Origin: CAZFPA01 sp964520975
GTDB taxonomy: Bacteria; Bacillota; Negativicutes; Selenomonadales; Selenomonadaceae
NCBI GenBank assembly: GCA_964520975.1
Contig: CAZFPA010000023.1
Coordinates: 1 to 26,566, forward strand
Length of the DNA stretch: 26,566 nt
Direction of reading: 5' to 3'
The position numbers and the translations under genes are program-made. Positions 14,845 to 21,613 of the stretch are shown here, piece by piece. Position 1 is the stretch's first letter. Each line of letters opens with the position of its first letter. Under the pieces are notes generated by a model. That model searched no databases. It was not told the DNA's origin and saw nothing but the letters and a program-made list of their open reading frames with translations.

Positions 14845-16653
14845 ATGAAGAGATTATTCGGTTTATGTATCGCGGGGCTGCTGCTCTTCATGACAACGGC
14901 CTGGGCAGCAGCCCCGTTTCCCGGAGGCGAGGTGACCTCTCCCTTTGGGGAAGAGAATCATTTCGGTCATACCCATCAGGGCATCGATATCGGCACAGAA
15001 TCCGGAACACCCATCCACGCACCTTTTGGTGGTACCGTGGAGCATGGTTCCGGAGCTGGTTTCATCTATTGGGTGCTCATTACCGGCAGCAATGGGGAAG
15101 CCATGCTTTTCGGTGATTGCAGTGCCGATACGCTTAACTGCCCATCGGGGACGGTGGCAGAGGGCGAGATCATCGGCTATACCGGCGGCGATGCCTATAG
15201 TGGGGAGCTGGGGATATCCAGCGGAGCGCATTGTCATGTGGAATATTGGCCAAGTGGCTATTATCAGGGATCGGTCGAGGATCCTGCGCCGATACTTACC
15301 GCGTTAGGCGTAGATCTTACGGGCAATGTCGTTGGCCCTGGCGGCTTTGGCCGTCGTGGCAGTGACAATATTGCCCTGCCCTGGGGCGTAGAAAGCATGT
15401 ATCAGCTGGGGGACAGCCTCAATCAGCTCATGGAGACGCTGGTTCAGGCAATCGGCAAGGGCTATGACGGGCTGCAGAAGGCTGGACTGGCGCTGCTTTT
15501 TGTCTTGTGCATCATCGATCTGGCTTTGCCGCCACTCTTGATGGGCTGGGAGTTTTCACTGCCGCAGATGCTGGGGAAGATCTTCAAGTATGGCTTCTTG
15601 ATGTTCCTGTTTGCGCACTGGCAGACCTTCATCAATGATTTCCTGCTCAGCTTCATCAGCTCGATTTCCGGGACTTTCATTGGCGATACGTCCGTCATCA
15701 CGGAAAACATCAGCCAGCCGCAGCTGTTGCTGCAGAAATGCGTCTACATGCTGACACCGGGACTGAATAAGATCGCATCTTTTGGCGCAGTGGATTTCGT
15801 GCGCAACCTGGGATCCATCATCCCCATCTATGTGGCAACATTCCTGACGATTGGCGTGTATTTCTTCTTGGCCTGCTATATCCTGCTCGTCTATGTGGAG
15901 CTTTACTTGTCCGCTTCGATTGCGCTTTGTACCGGGCCGTTTGCGGCGATGGGGTTCAGCCGGTTCATTGCGGAAGGCAGTCTGGGTCATCTGATTTCCA
16001 GCACCTTGAAGCTGACGTTCCTTTCCATCATGGTTGGCCTTTGCGTGTTCTGCATCCGTGATGCGGAGCCGGGCGAGATCTTTGCAGTGAAGACGGCGGC
16101 AACTGTGCAGACGGGAAGCGGCAGCGTCAGCGGCCCGGCAGATCTGGTGGCGCTGGCGACAGAGAAGGCGGAAAAATACGGGGTGCCGGTCGCGCTGTTC
16201 CTGGCGCAGATCCAGTCGGAAAGCAGCTGGGATCCGACGGCGGTAAGTTCAGCCGGAGCTGAAGGTCTGGGGCAGCTCATGCCGGGGACGGCTGCTGGAC
16301 TTGGCTGTGACAATCCCTTTGATCCGGAGCAGAATCTGGAAGCCAGTGCAAAATATATGCGCAGCCTTTATGAGGAGTTCGGGGATTGGAACTATGCGTT
16401 GGCGGCCTATAATGGCGGCCCGAACAGTCTTGATGCCGGAGAACCGCTGCCTGGCTGGGCACAGGATTATATCGATATGGTGTATCGGAATATGTCCGGT
16501 TCCTATACCGTGAATAATGGCATCAAGGCGGAAGCGATGAGCAAATATCTGCTCTTGTGCCTGTCTCTGATCGGGCTGGCCGTATTGACGTTCCTGATTC
16601 CATCCCGGCTCATCCAGCATGTGGGAGGTAAATATGAACTCTCAACATCGTAA
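14845..16653 (+). CDS. Three-part fusion: M23 endopeptidase, TrbL/VirB6-like membrane region, lytic transglycosylase
   Basis: 602 residues. A signal-anchor or signal peptide (1-22) precedes an M23/LytM domain (about 24-160). Its zinc-site residues are intact: H44-x3-D48 in HQGIDIG, and H129-x-H131 in GAHCHVEY. Such domains cut peptide cross-bridges of peptidoglycan. Residues about 205-420 hold five or so membrane helices separated by loops, resembling a VirB6/TrbL pore. Residues about 434-530 are an SLT lytic transglycosylase domain: catalytic Glu E459 in QIQSESSWDP, then GLGQLMPGTA and AYNGGP. This is the VirB1-type activity. A last membrane helix (about 568-590) ends the protein. It lies 11 bases after trbL and overlaps traF by 20 bases. 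Wall-opening enzymes are usually separate proteins, so one polypeptide joining two hydrolases to a membrane channel is unusual. Confidence 0.9.
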   Translation: MKRLFGLCIAGLLLFMTTAWAAAPFPGGEVTSPFGEENHFGHTHQGIDIGTESGTPIHAPFGGTVEHGSGAGFIYWVLITGSNGEAMLFGDCSADTLNCPSGTVAEGEIIGYTGGDAYSGELGISSGAHCHVEYWPSGYYQGSVEDPAPILTALGVDLTGNVVGPGGFGRRGSDNIALPWGVESMYQLGDSLNQLMETLVQAIGKGYDGLQKAGLALLFVLCIIDLALPPLLMGWEFSLPQMLGKIFKYGFLMFLFAHWQTFINDFLLSFISSISGTFIGDTSVITENISQPQLLLQKCVYMLTPGLNKIASFGAVDFVRNLGSIIPIYVATFLTIGVYFFLACYILLVYVELYLSASIALCTGPFAAMGFSRFIAEGSLGHLISSTLKLTFLSIMVGLCVFCIRDAEPGEIFAVKTAATVQTGSGSVSGPADLVALATEKAEKYGVPVALFLAQIQSESSWDPTAVSSAGAEGLGQLMPGTAAGLGCDNPFDPEQNLEASAKYMRSLYEEFGDWNYALAAYNGGPNSLDAGEPLPGWAQDYIDMVYRNMSGSYTVNNGIKAEAMSKYLLLCLSLIGLAVLTFLIPSRLIQHVGGKYELSTS

Positions 16654-17128
16654 ACGAAAAGCGGCAGTCGGGATCCTGCTGGGAAGCATTCTTTTCCTGA
16701 CTGCCGTGCGGGTGGCTTTTGGGCCGCTCTATTATGTCAATCATACGGATTCAGCACCGCATGGCCTGTATCTGCCTAAGCTGGAAGCAGGGCTCTCAAA
16801 GGGCGGTTTTGTCATCGTGAAGCTGCCGGTAGATGTACCGGCCTTGGACGTATCCAAGGGCTTCTTGCTGCTGAAACAAGTGCAGGGCCTTGCCGGAGAC
16901 TCGTACGAAGTTACCGAAACGGAACTGAGCATGGATGGCGCAGCGTATCCGATTCAGCGTACAGCAAAGCTGCCGCAGCTGCAGCCGGGAAGCTATGAAA
17001 TACCGAAGGGGGAAGTCCTGCTGCTCAATTCTCCGGCGGATTCTTTTGATTCAAGATACCTGGGCCCGGTCAATCAAGAGCTGATCGTGCAGCCGGTCTG
17101 GCTGGCCGTATCGTGGGAAGGATGGTGA
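16634..17128 (+). CDS. traF: TraF-type conjugative signal peptidase (S26 family), pilin maturation
   Basis: 164 residues from ATG 16634, which has GGGAGGT upstream; an ATG at 16619 lacks a site. One N-terminal membrane helix (about 10-32) is followed by VNHTDSAPHGLY, with the catalytic Ser at residue 40. The Lys-containing box LLLKQVQGLAGDSY has the general base at K81, and DSFDSRYLGPV comes near the end. These are the Ser-Lys dyad motifs of S26 peptidases. The position of the Ser close to the membrane helix and the short length fit RP4 TraF, which removes the last residues of TrbC and closes the pilin into a ring. It overlaps the fusion gene by 20 bases and sits 5 bases before the next gene. 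Confidence 0.9.
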   Translation: MNSQHRKRKAAVGILLGSILFLTAVRVAFGPLYYVNHTDSAPHGLYLPKLEAGLSKGGFVIVKLPVDVPALDVSKGFLLLKQVQGLAGDSYEVTETELSMDGAAYPIQRTAKLPQLQPGSYEIPKGEVLLLNSPADSFDSRYLGPVNQELIVQPVWLAVSWEGW

Positions 17129-17133
17129 GGACC

Positions 17134-17871
17134 ATGAAGAAAAAAACATTGGGGGCATTTTGCTGTGCGTGCCTGTTGTTCCTTAGCGCACCGGAGGCAG
17201 CCGAGGCCAGCTGGTACTGGATACATCCAGGCGATCATGTCTTTGATGCCAAGCGCTTTGCGGACAGCATCAAGGAAACGGCTGAGACAGTCAAGAACGT
17301 CATGCAGACGCTGGCCAAGGTCCAAAATCAGCTGAAAATGCTGGCACAGGCTGGAGATATCGAGGGCATGTGGACTTGTCTGGAGACAATGGGCAGCCTG
17401 CCTGAGGGAAAGACGGCAGCAGAGTATACGCAGCGGGACCGGTCGGTCTGGGAGACGGCTGGTAAGAACGAGCCCTATTGGCCAATCCTTCATGCCAGCC
17501 AGGCCCAAAGCAATCAGGATACCGGCAAGGCTGCCGAGACGTTGTTCACGAATGAGCAGCAGCGGCAGGAGACCTTGCGGAATCTTACCGCGCAGCAGGA
17601 TGAAGGGCTTCTGAGTGAAGAGCAGCGGCTGAATGCACGCGAGGCACTGGGCGCCTTGTCAAGGATTGATGCGGCTGAGCTTCTGGTAAGCCAAAACCAG
17701 CAGGATATCAGCGAACAGGAGGCTGCTGCCAGCAGTCAGCGTGTGGAACAGGAAAAAGCCAAGGCGGGTGCGTTCTATGGCTACGATCCGTATCATCCCA
17801 ATGAATATGATCAGGAGAAACGGGTGGTCAAGACGCACAGCCTTGGCTTCATGAAGTATGGCGGGGATTAA
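17134..17871 (+). CDS. Second VirB5/TrbJ-like exported coiled-coil protein
   Basis: 245 residues from ATG 17134 (GGTGAGG just upstream). A signal peptide with likely cut after EAAEA (residue 25) gives a mature protein starting SWYWIHPGDHVFD. Next comes an amphipathic helix, FADSIKETAETVKNVMQTLAKVQNQLKML, close in pattern to the first helix of TrbJ. The rest is Gln-, Glu- and Ala-rich and helical, and ends with a Tyr/Pro-rich tail (FYGYDPYHPNEYDQE). It is thus probably a second pilus-tip or adhesin-like VirB5 paralogue. It is the last gene of the transfer operon. Its TAA overlaps, in opposite orientation, the stop of the regulator gene. Confidence 0.65.
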   Translation: MKKKTLGAFCCACLLFLSAPEAAEASWYWIHPGDHVFDAKRFADSIKETAETVKNVMQTLAKVQNQLKMLAQAGDIEGMWTCLETMGSLPEGKTAAEYTQRDRSVWETAGKNEPYWPILHASQAQSNQDTGKAAETLFTNEQQRQETLRNLTAQQDEGLLSEEQRLNAREALGALSRIDAAELLVSQNQQDISEQEAAASSQRVEQEKAKAGAFYGYDPYHPNEYDQEKRVVKTHSLGFMKYGGD

Positions 17872-17875
17872 TCCC
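17864..17875. repeat. Palindrome at convergent stop codons
   Basis: GGGATTAATCCC is a perfect 12-bp palindrome that contains both the plus-strand stop TAA (17869-17871) and the minus-strand stop (17870-17868). It is a short stem with only a brief T run beyond it, so a bidirectional terminator is possible but weak. No better terminator is visible between the two converging genes. Confidence 0.4.
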
Positions 17876-18458
17876 GTTTGGTTTCGGCGGCAATATAGAT
17901 TTCCAGCATCTGCCGCCACATCTTGAGCTTTTCCTGAGGCAGCTTCAACAGCAGTTTCTGGATCTGGGCAATCTCCCAGTCATTGGCGGACTGCTCCAGT
18001 ACGATGGCAGCGGATTCAGGCTGATTGTTTTCCCCGTAAAGGATCCATTCCAGCGCAAAGCCCATTCTTCCGAGTTTCTGCAGGACCTCTGCTGAAGGGG
18101 AAGTCGAGCCGTTTTCCAGTGAAGAAAGGGCCGACTGGCTGATGCCGAGGTCATGGGCGAAATCCATCTGTGACTTCTGGTAATAGGTGCGGATGACCTT
18201 GATGCGGTGGGCCATGGTAAGCGATGTGTCGAGATCGGAAAGATGGCCGGATTCATCCGGCGTGCGTCCGTTGAGGAAATCAAGGGAGACGTCCAGAAGT
18301 TCTGCGATGCGTTCCTTGACGACAACTGGCGGTTCATCCTTATCGGTTTCATAGAGGGAGATCTGCCCTTGCTGAACGCCAAGCTGATCGGCCAGCTGCT
18401 TCTGGGTCATTTTCTTGTTCTTGCGTGCGGTATAAAGCCGCTGGGCAAAGCTGCTCAT
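17868..18458 (-). CDS. Transcriptional regulator with two tandem XRE/Cro-type HTH domains
   Basis: 196 residues, transcribed against its neighbours. The first helix-turn-helix is at about 5-60 (AQRLYTARKNKKMTQKQLAD and QGQISLYETDKDEPP). The second is at about 82-135 (MAHRIKVIRTYYQKSQMDFA and SQSALSSLENGSTSP). The C-terminal 60 residues are helical (QIQKLLLKLPQEKLKMWRQML). Each HTH has the Cro/CI plan, and having two in one chain could let a single polypeptide read a two-part site. AGGAGC lies ahead of the start ATG 18458-18456. The gene diverges from topB over a 92-base region holding an inverted repeat (18487-18500), so it probably represses itself and topB. It may also act on the transfer operon promoter, where two CGAAT half-sites occur. 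The target is inferred. Confidence 0.85.
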   Translation of the reverse strand: MSSFAQRLYTARKNKKMTQKQLADQLGVQQGQISLYETDKDEPPVVVKERIAELLDVSLDFLNGRTPDESGHLSDLDTSLTMAHRIKVIRTYYQKSQMDFAHDLGISQSALSSLENGSTSPSAEVLQKLGRMGFALEWILYGENNQPESAAIVLEQSANDWEIAQIQKLLLKLPQEKLKMWRQMLEIYIAAETKRD

Positions 18459-18550
18459 GCTATCGGCTCCTGTTCTTCAAATAATTATTCGAAAACGAAT
18501 TTTATCTATATATATTTTACCATATCTTGATAATGAGGAGGAAGCTTTTT
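18459..18550. promoter_or_regulatory. Divergent regulatory region with candidate operator ATTCG-AAAA-CGAAT
   Basis: The 92 bases between the XRE regulator and topB hold the inverted repeat ATTCG (18487-18491) / CGAAT (18496-18500) with a 4-base AAAA spacer, followed by AT-rich DNA that must contain both promoters. A weak plus-strand pair is TTCGAA (18489-18494) with TATATT (18511-18516). The topB ribosome binding site is GAGGAGGAAG at 18535-18544. The repeat is a reasonable operator for the neighbouring regulator, by position only. Confidence 0.5.
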
Positions 18551-20701
18551 ATGGGAAAGTATGCAAATCTTTATCTGGCCGAAAAACCGGACATTGGCCG
18601 TGCCATTGCTGGCTATCTCTGGCCGGATGGAGCCGAGAAAGGCAAGGGCTTCATCGCAAAGGGCGATACCTGCGTGAGCTGGGCGTTTGGCCATATCCTG
18701 GGACTCGCGCAGCCGGAGGAATACGGCGAGGAATATAAGCTCTGGAAGAATTATCCGATTCTCCCCAAGACCTGGAAACTGCATGCGGCAGCCAATTGCC
18801 AGGAACAGCTGAAGGTTATCCGTGGGCTGCTGAAAGAAAGCGATACGGTCATCCATGCGGGGGATCCGGACCGTGAAGGCCAGCTGCTTATCGATGAGAT
18901 CCTGAAATATTTCGGTTACAAGGGAACCGTAAAGCGCTTGCTGATCCATGCCAAGGATGCCGTGAGCCTGGCACGGGCCTTTGACAGCATCGAGGATAAC
19001 AAGAAGTTTGAACCGCTCTATGCAGCAGGTCTTGGCCGGGAACGGGCTGACTGGCTGATCGGCATGAATCTTACGCGGGCCTATACAGTGAATGCCCGCC
19101 GGTACGGATATGAATCGACTTTCCGGATTGGCCGGGTCAAGATTCCGACCTTGGCACTGGTTGTGCAGCGGGAGGAGAAGATCCAGAACTTCCAGGCGGA
19201 GAAGTATTATGAGATCGAAGGCGATTTTCAAAAGGATGGCATTTCCTTTAAGGCTTTGTGGAAGCCTAAGGAAGAGCTGCTGGATGAGCAGGACCGGATC
19301 AAGGATAAGTCGATCGCACAGGCCATTCTCATGAAGCTGGGGGATGCGGCTGTTACCGTAGATAAAGCCATGTATAAGGACTGCTGTCAGGCACCGCCGC
19401 TGCCATATTCGCTGGATATGCTGCAGGAAGAGGCCAACCGGAAATTCGGTTATTCACCTAAAGATGTCCTGGATACCGTGCAGGCCTTGTATGAGAAGAA
19501 GCTGGTTTCCTATCCACGCAGCGATTGCAGCTATATCCCCGTATCCCAGCAGGTGGACAGCAAACGGATCCTGCCCTTGCTGCAGGCGGAAAAGATTCCC
19601 GGTGCAGAGCAGGCTGATGCCAGTCGGCAGAGTCGTGCGTTCAATGACCAGAAGGTAAGCGCCCATCATGCGATTATCCCTACAGGCGAAAAGCCGGGAC
19701 AGCTGACCGAGCAGGAAACGAGGATCTATCAGCTCATCGCGAAACGCTATGTCCTGCAGTTCCTGCCGGAGCATACTTTCCAGAAGGTGACATTCACGCT
19801 TCTGGCAGGCGGTGAACGCTTTGCAGGCAGCGGAAAGCTCACGAAAGAACTGGGCTTCCGGCAATACGAGAAGGACACGGAGAAAAAGCCGGAGAGCAGT
19901 GAAAACCTGCGGCTGCCGGAACTCCATGATGGTGAGGCAATCGCGCAGCACGCGTATGCGATCTGCGAAAAGAAGACAACACCACCCAAGCGCTTTACCG
20001 AAGGTACGCTGCTGGCGGCTATGGCCAATATCTGGCGTTATGTCGCACCGGATAATCCCAACCGGGACAAACTCAAGGAAGTCAAGGGAATCGGCACCCC
20101 GGCTACCAGGGATACGATCATTGCCGAGCTGCAGGCCGCTGGCCTGAAAGGCAAGCCAGTCGAGCCCTGTCTGCGTAAGACCAAGAATGAACTCGTGCCA
20201 ACAGCCTTTGGCATTGAGCTCATTCATAATATCGCGCCAAGCCTGACCGTGCCGGATATCACAGCTGAGATGGAATATAAGCTGACGGAGATTGCGGCAG
20301 GCAGGCTGAGCCTGGTGGATTACACTGATCAAGTGATCAACATGGTCCACGAAAATATCCAGTTTGCCGAGCAGCATGAATTTCCTGAGCAGGAAAAAGA
20401 AGGCCAGGTGCTCTGTCCGATTTGCGGACAGGGACACCTGGCACGGAAGTTTTCGCCTAAGACGAAGAAGTATTTCTATGTCTGCAGTGATCCGGCCTGT
20501 GTTTCTAAGACGACAGGCCGCAGGGTGTTCTTTGAGGATGATGCCGGTCATCCGCTCATTGCGAAGTGCCCGCATTGTGGCGAAGTATTGGTTCATATCC
20601 TCAAGAATGGTAATTCGTTCTGGCTCTGCGCCAAGTGCAGCAAGTTCTTCAACGACGTTGGCGGACACCCGGATCTCAAGGGCAGAGGAGGGAGATCATG
20701 A
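18551..20701 (+). CDS. topB: DNA topoisomerase III (type IA), conjugative-element type
   Basis: 716 residues from ATG 18551, whose GAGGAGGAAG site excludes the upstream TTG. It relaxes and decatenates DNA through a transient single-strand break. The TOPRIM domain has E11 in LAEKPDIGRAIA and D105-x-D107 in HAGDPDREGQ. The catalytic tyrosine is Y321 in SYPRSDCSYIP, near the E. coli TopB position. HHAIIPTGEKP and GIGTPATRDTII are further type IA motifs. The C-terminus has two zinc ribbons: CPICGQGH...CSDPAC (about 622-645) and CPHCGEV...CAKC (about 673-696). Topoisomerase III genes are common on conjugative elements (TraE of RP4 is one) and may help separate or resolve transferring DNA. The stop overlaps the next start as ATGA. 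Confidence 0.95.
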   Translation: MGKYANLYLAEKPDIGRAIAGYLWPDGAEKGKGFIAKGDTCVSWAFGHILGLAQPEEYGEEYKLWKNYPILPKTWKLHAAANCQEQLKVIRGLLKESDTVIHAGDPDREGQLLIDEILKYFGYKGTVKRLLIHAKDAVSLARAFDSIEDNKKFEPLYAAGLGRERADWLIGMNLTRAYTVNARRYGYESTFRIGRVKIPTLALVVQREEKIQNFQAEKYYEIEGDFQKDGISFKALWKPKEELLDEQDRIKDKSIAQAILMKLGDAAVTVDKAMYKDCCQAPPLPYSLDMLQEEANRKFGYSPKDVLDTVQALYEKKLVSYPRSDCSYIPVSQQVDSKRILPLLQAEKIPGAEQADASRQSRAFNDQKVSAHHAIIPTGEKPGQLTEQETRIYQLIAKRYVLQFLPEHTFQKVTFTLLAGGERFAGSGKLTKELGFRQYEKDTEKKPESSENLRLPELHDGEAIAQHAYAICEKKTTPPKRFTEGTLLAAMANIWRYVAPDNPNRDKLKEVKGIGTPATRDTIIAELQAAGLKGKPVEPCLRKTKNELVPTAFGIELIHNIAPSLTVPDITAEMEYKLTEIAAGRLSLVDYTDQVINMVHENIQFAEQHEFPEQEKEGQVLCPICGQGHLARKFSPKTKKYFYVCSDPACVSKTTGRRVFFEDDAGHPLIAKCPHCGEVLVHILKNGNSFWLCAKCSKFFNDVGGHPDLKGRGGRS

Positions 20702-21156
20702 GCGAGGAAGAATCCAAGGACCTGGATGAGGACATCGAGGCCTATGATGCACAGGATGATACGGAGGAAAAGGTCCAATTGCCCCCGGAGCAGGAACTGA
20801 ATCAACTGCTGAAGGATATCAGCTGCCTGCTCGGTGGCCTGAACGGCCAGCTGCAGGTATTGGAAACCACCATAAAGCAGCTGCCCAAAGAGCAGGAACA
20901 GCTGGAAAACGCTACAGCCCAGATCGCCTGCATAGCCAACGGCCTTGCCGATGACCTCCGAAAGCAATGCCTGGAGGAATACATAGGCATCCTCAAGAAC
21001 GTCGAGAAGAACTATAACCGGCTGCAGGAAGAGGCAGAGGCTTGGCAAAAGAAAAGGGAACAGGCTAAGATAAGCATACAGCACTTCTATAGCGGGATAC
21101 TGCTGTTGTTGCTCGTTTTTGATATTTATCTTGTTGGGAAAATGTTGTTTTTCTAG
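20698..21156 (+). CDS. Tail-anchored coiled-coil protein of unknown function
   Basis: 152 residues; ATG 20698 overlaps the topB stop by 4 bases and has GAGGAGGGAG upstream, so it is coupled to topB. The first 30 residues are very acidic. About 30-125 is helical, with heptad-like Leu and Gln spacing (LNQLLKDISCLLGGLNGQL and NRLQEEAEAWQKKREQAK). A C-terminal hydrophobic stretch (about 131-150: YSGILLLLLVFDIYLVG) would anchor it in the membrane with the bulk in the cytoplasm. I do not recognise a family. Because it is the last gene before the terminator and follows topB, it could tether DNA-processing proteins to the membrane near the coupling protein; this is speculation. Confidence 0.75.
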   Translation: MSEEESKDLDEDIEAYDAQDDTEEKVQLPPEQELNQLLKDISCLLGGLNGQLQVLETTIKQLPKEQEQLENATAQIACIANGLADDLRKQCLEEYIGILKNVEKNYNRLQEEAEAWQKKREQAKISIQHFYSGILLLLLVFDIYLVGKMLFF

Positions 21157-21214
21157 TCGGGGGGAAGTAAACAAGAGCAAGACCTAATAATCAATAATAA
21201 ATAAAATGATGACA

Positions 21215-21236
21215 GCTCGCAGGGATGCGAGCTTTT
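21215..21236 (+). terminator. Intrinsic terminator after the topB operon
   Basis: GCTCGCA (21215-21221) and TGCGAGC (21226-21232) form a perfect 7-bp GC-rich stem with loop GGGA, followed by TTTT (21233-21236). It lies 58 bases after the stop of the tail-anchored protein and separates the transfer block from the BREX operon. Confidence 0.9.
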
Positions 21237-21253
21237 ATATTTGCAAATATAAA
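21234..21253. repeat. Perfect 20-bp AT-rich palindrome
   Basis: TTTATATTTG (21234-21243) and CAAATATAAA (21244-21253) form a perfect palindrome with no spacer, starting inside the T run of the terminator. It lies about 50 bases upstream of the BREX promoter -10 box. It may be an operator for the BREX-linked XRE regulator, an extension of the terminator, or a boundary or recombination site of the cargo. Confidence 0.7.
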
Positions 21254-21281
21254 GTTTTGATTCATATTAACAAAATATAGT

Positions 21282-21309
21282 TTCAAGTGCATGGCATATA
21301 TGCTATAAT
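21282..21309 (+). promoter_or_regulatory. Promoter of the BREX operon (extended -10)
   Basis: TGCTATAAT at 21301-21309 is a perfect extended -10 element (TGn plus consensus TATAAT). The -35 is weak (TTCAAG, 21282-21287, 16-base spacer), as is common when an extended -10 is present. The palindrome GCATATATGC (21294-21303) lies in the spacer and touches the -10 box, making it a second operator candidate. Transcription would begin near 21316, leaving a short leader with AGGAGGA at 21331-21337 before the ATG at 21344. Confidence 0.7.
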
Positions 21310-21343
21310 TAAAATCAAGTGAGAATTGACAGGAGGATAGAAC

Positions 21344-21613
21344 ATGTCAAATATTTCGTATGATCCATTGTTTAAGCTGTTGATTGACAAGCATATGAAG
21401 AAGACCGAACTAGCCAAGGTCGTTGGAATCAGTACCGCTACGCTGGCGAAGCTTTCAAGAAATGAGTCTGTTTCCCTGGATATACTGGTGCGTATCTGTC
21501 AGTCGCTGGACTGCAGAATTGAAGATGTTATTGAGGTATTACCACGACGAACGTGTGATACTCAGGCAAACGACGACATGAGTAGAGGGACGTTATATCA
21601 TGCAAAAGGCTAA
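21344..21613 (+). CDS. Small XRE/Cro-type HTH regulator of the BREX operon
   Basis: 89 residues, single helix-turn-helix at about 8-65: FKLLIDKHMKKTELAKVVGI, then TATLAKLSRNESVSLDILVR and ICQSLDCRIEDVIEV. This is the compact plan of Cro-like regulators whose HTH fills the whole domain. The tail (TCDTQANDDMSRGTLYHAKG) is probably disordered. It is the first gene behind the BREX promoter and overlaps brxA by 14 bases, so both are made together. It most likely controls its own operon, in keeping with the palindromes just upstream. Known BREX regulators of the BrxR type are larger WYL-domain proteins, so this is a different kind. DNA target and sign of control are inferred. Confidence 0.82.
   Translation: MSNISYDPLFKLLIDKHMKKTELAKVVGISTATLAKLSRNESVSLDILVRICQSLDCRIEDVIEVLPRRTCDTQANDDMSRGTLYHAKG

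Noticed and set aside
19454..20668. Minus-strand frame of 404 codons opposite topB
   Set aside because: The plus strand encodes a complete topoisomerase III with all motifs; this frame is an antisense shadow.
21326..21331. Perfect TTGACA as a -35 box
   Set aside because: It lies only 12 bases before the XRE ATG, so any -10 would fall inside the gene. The extended -10 at 21301-21309 explains the operon start better.
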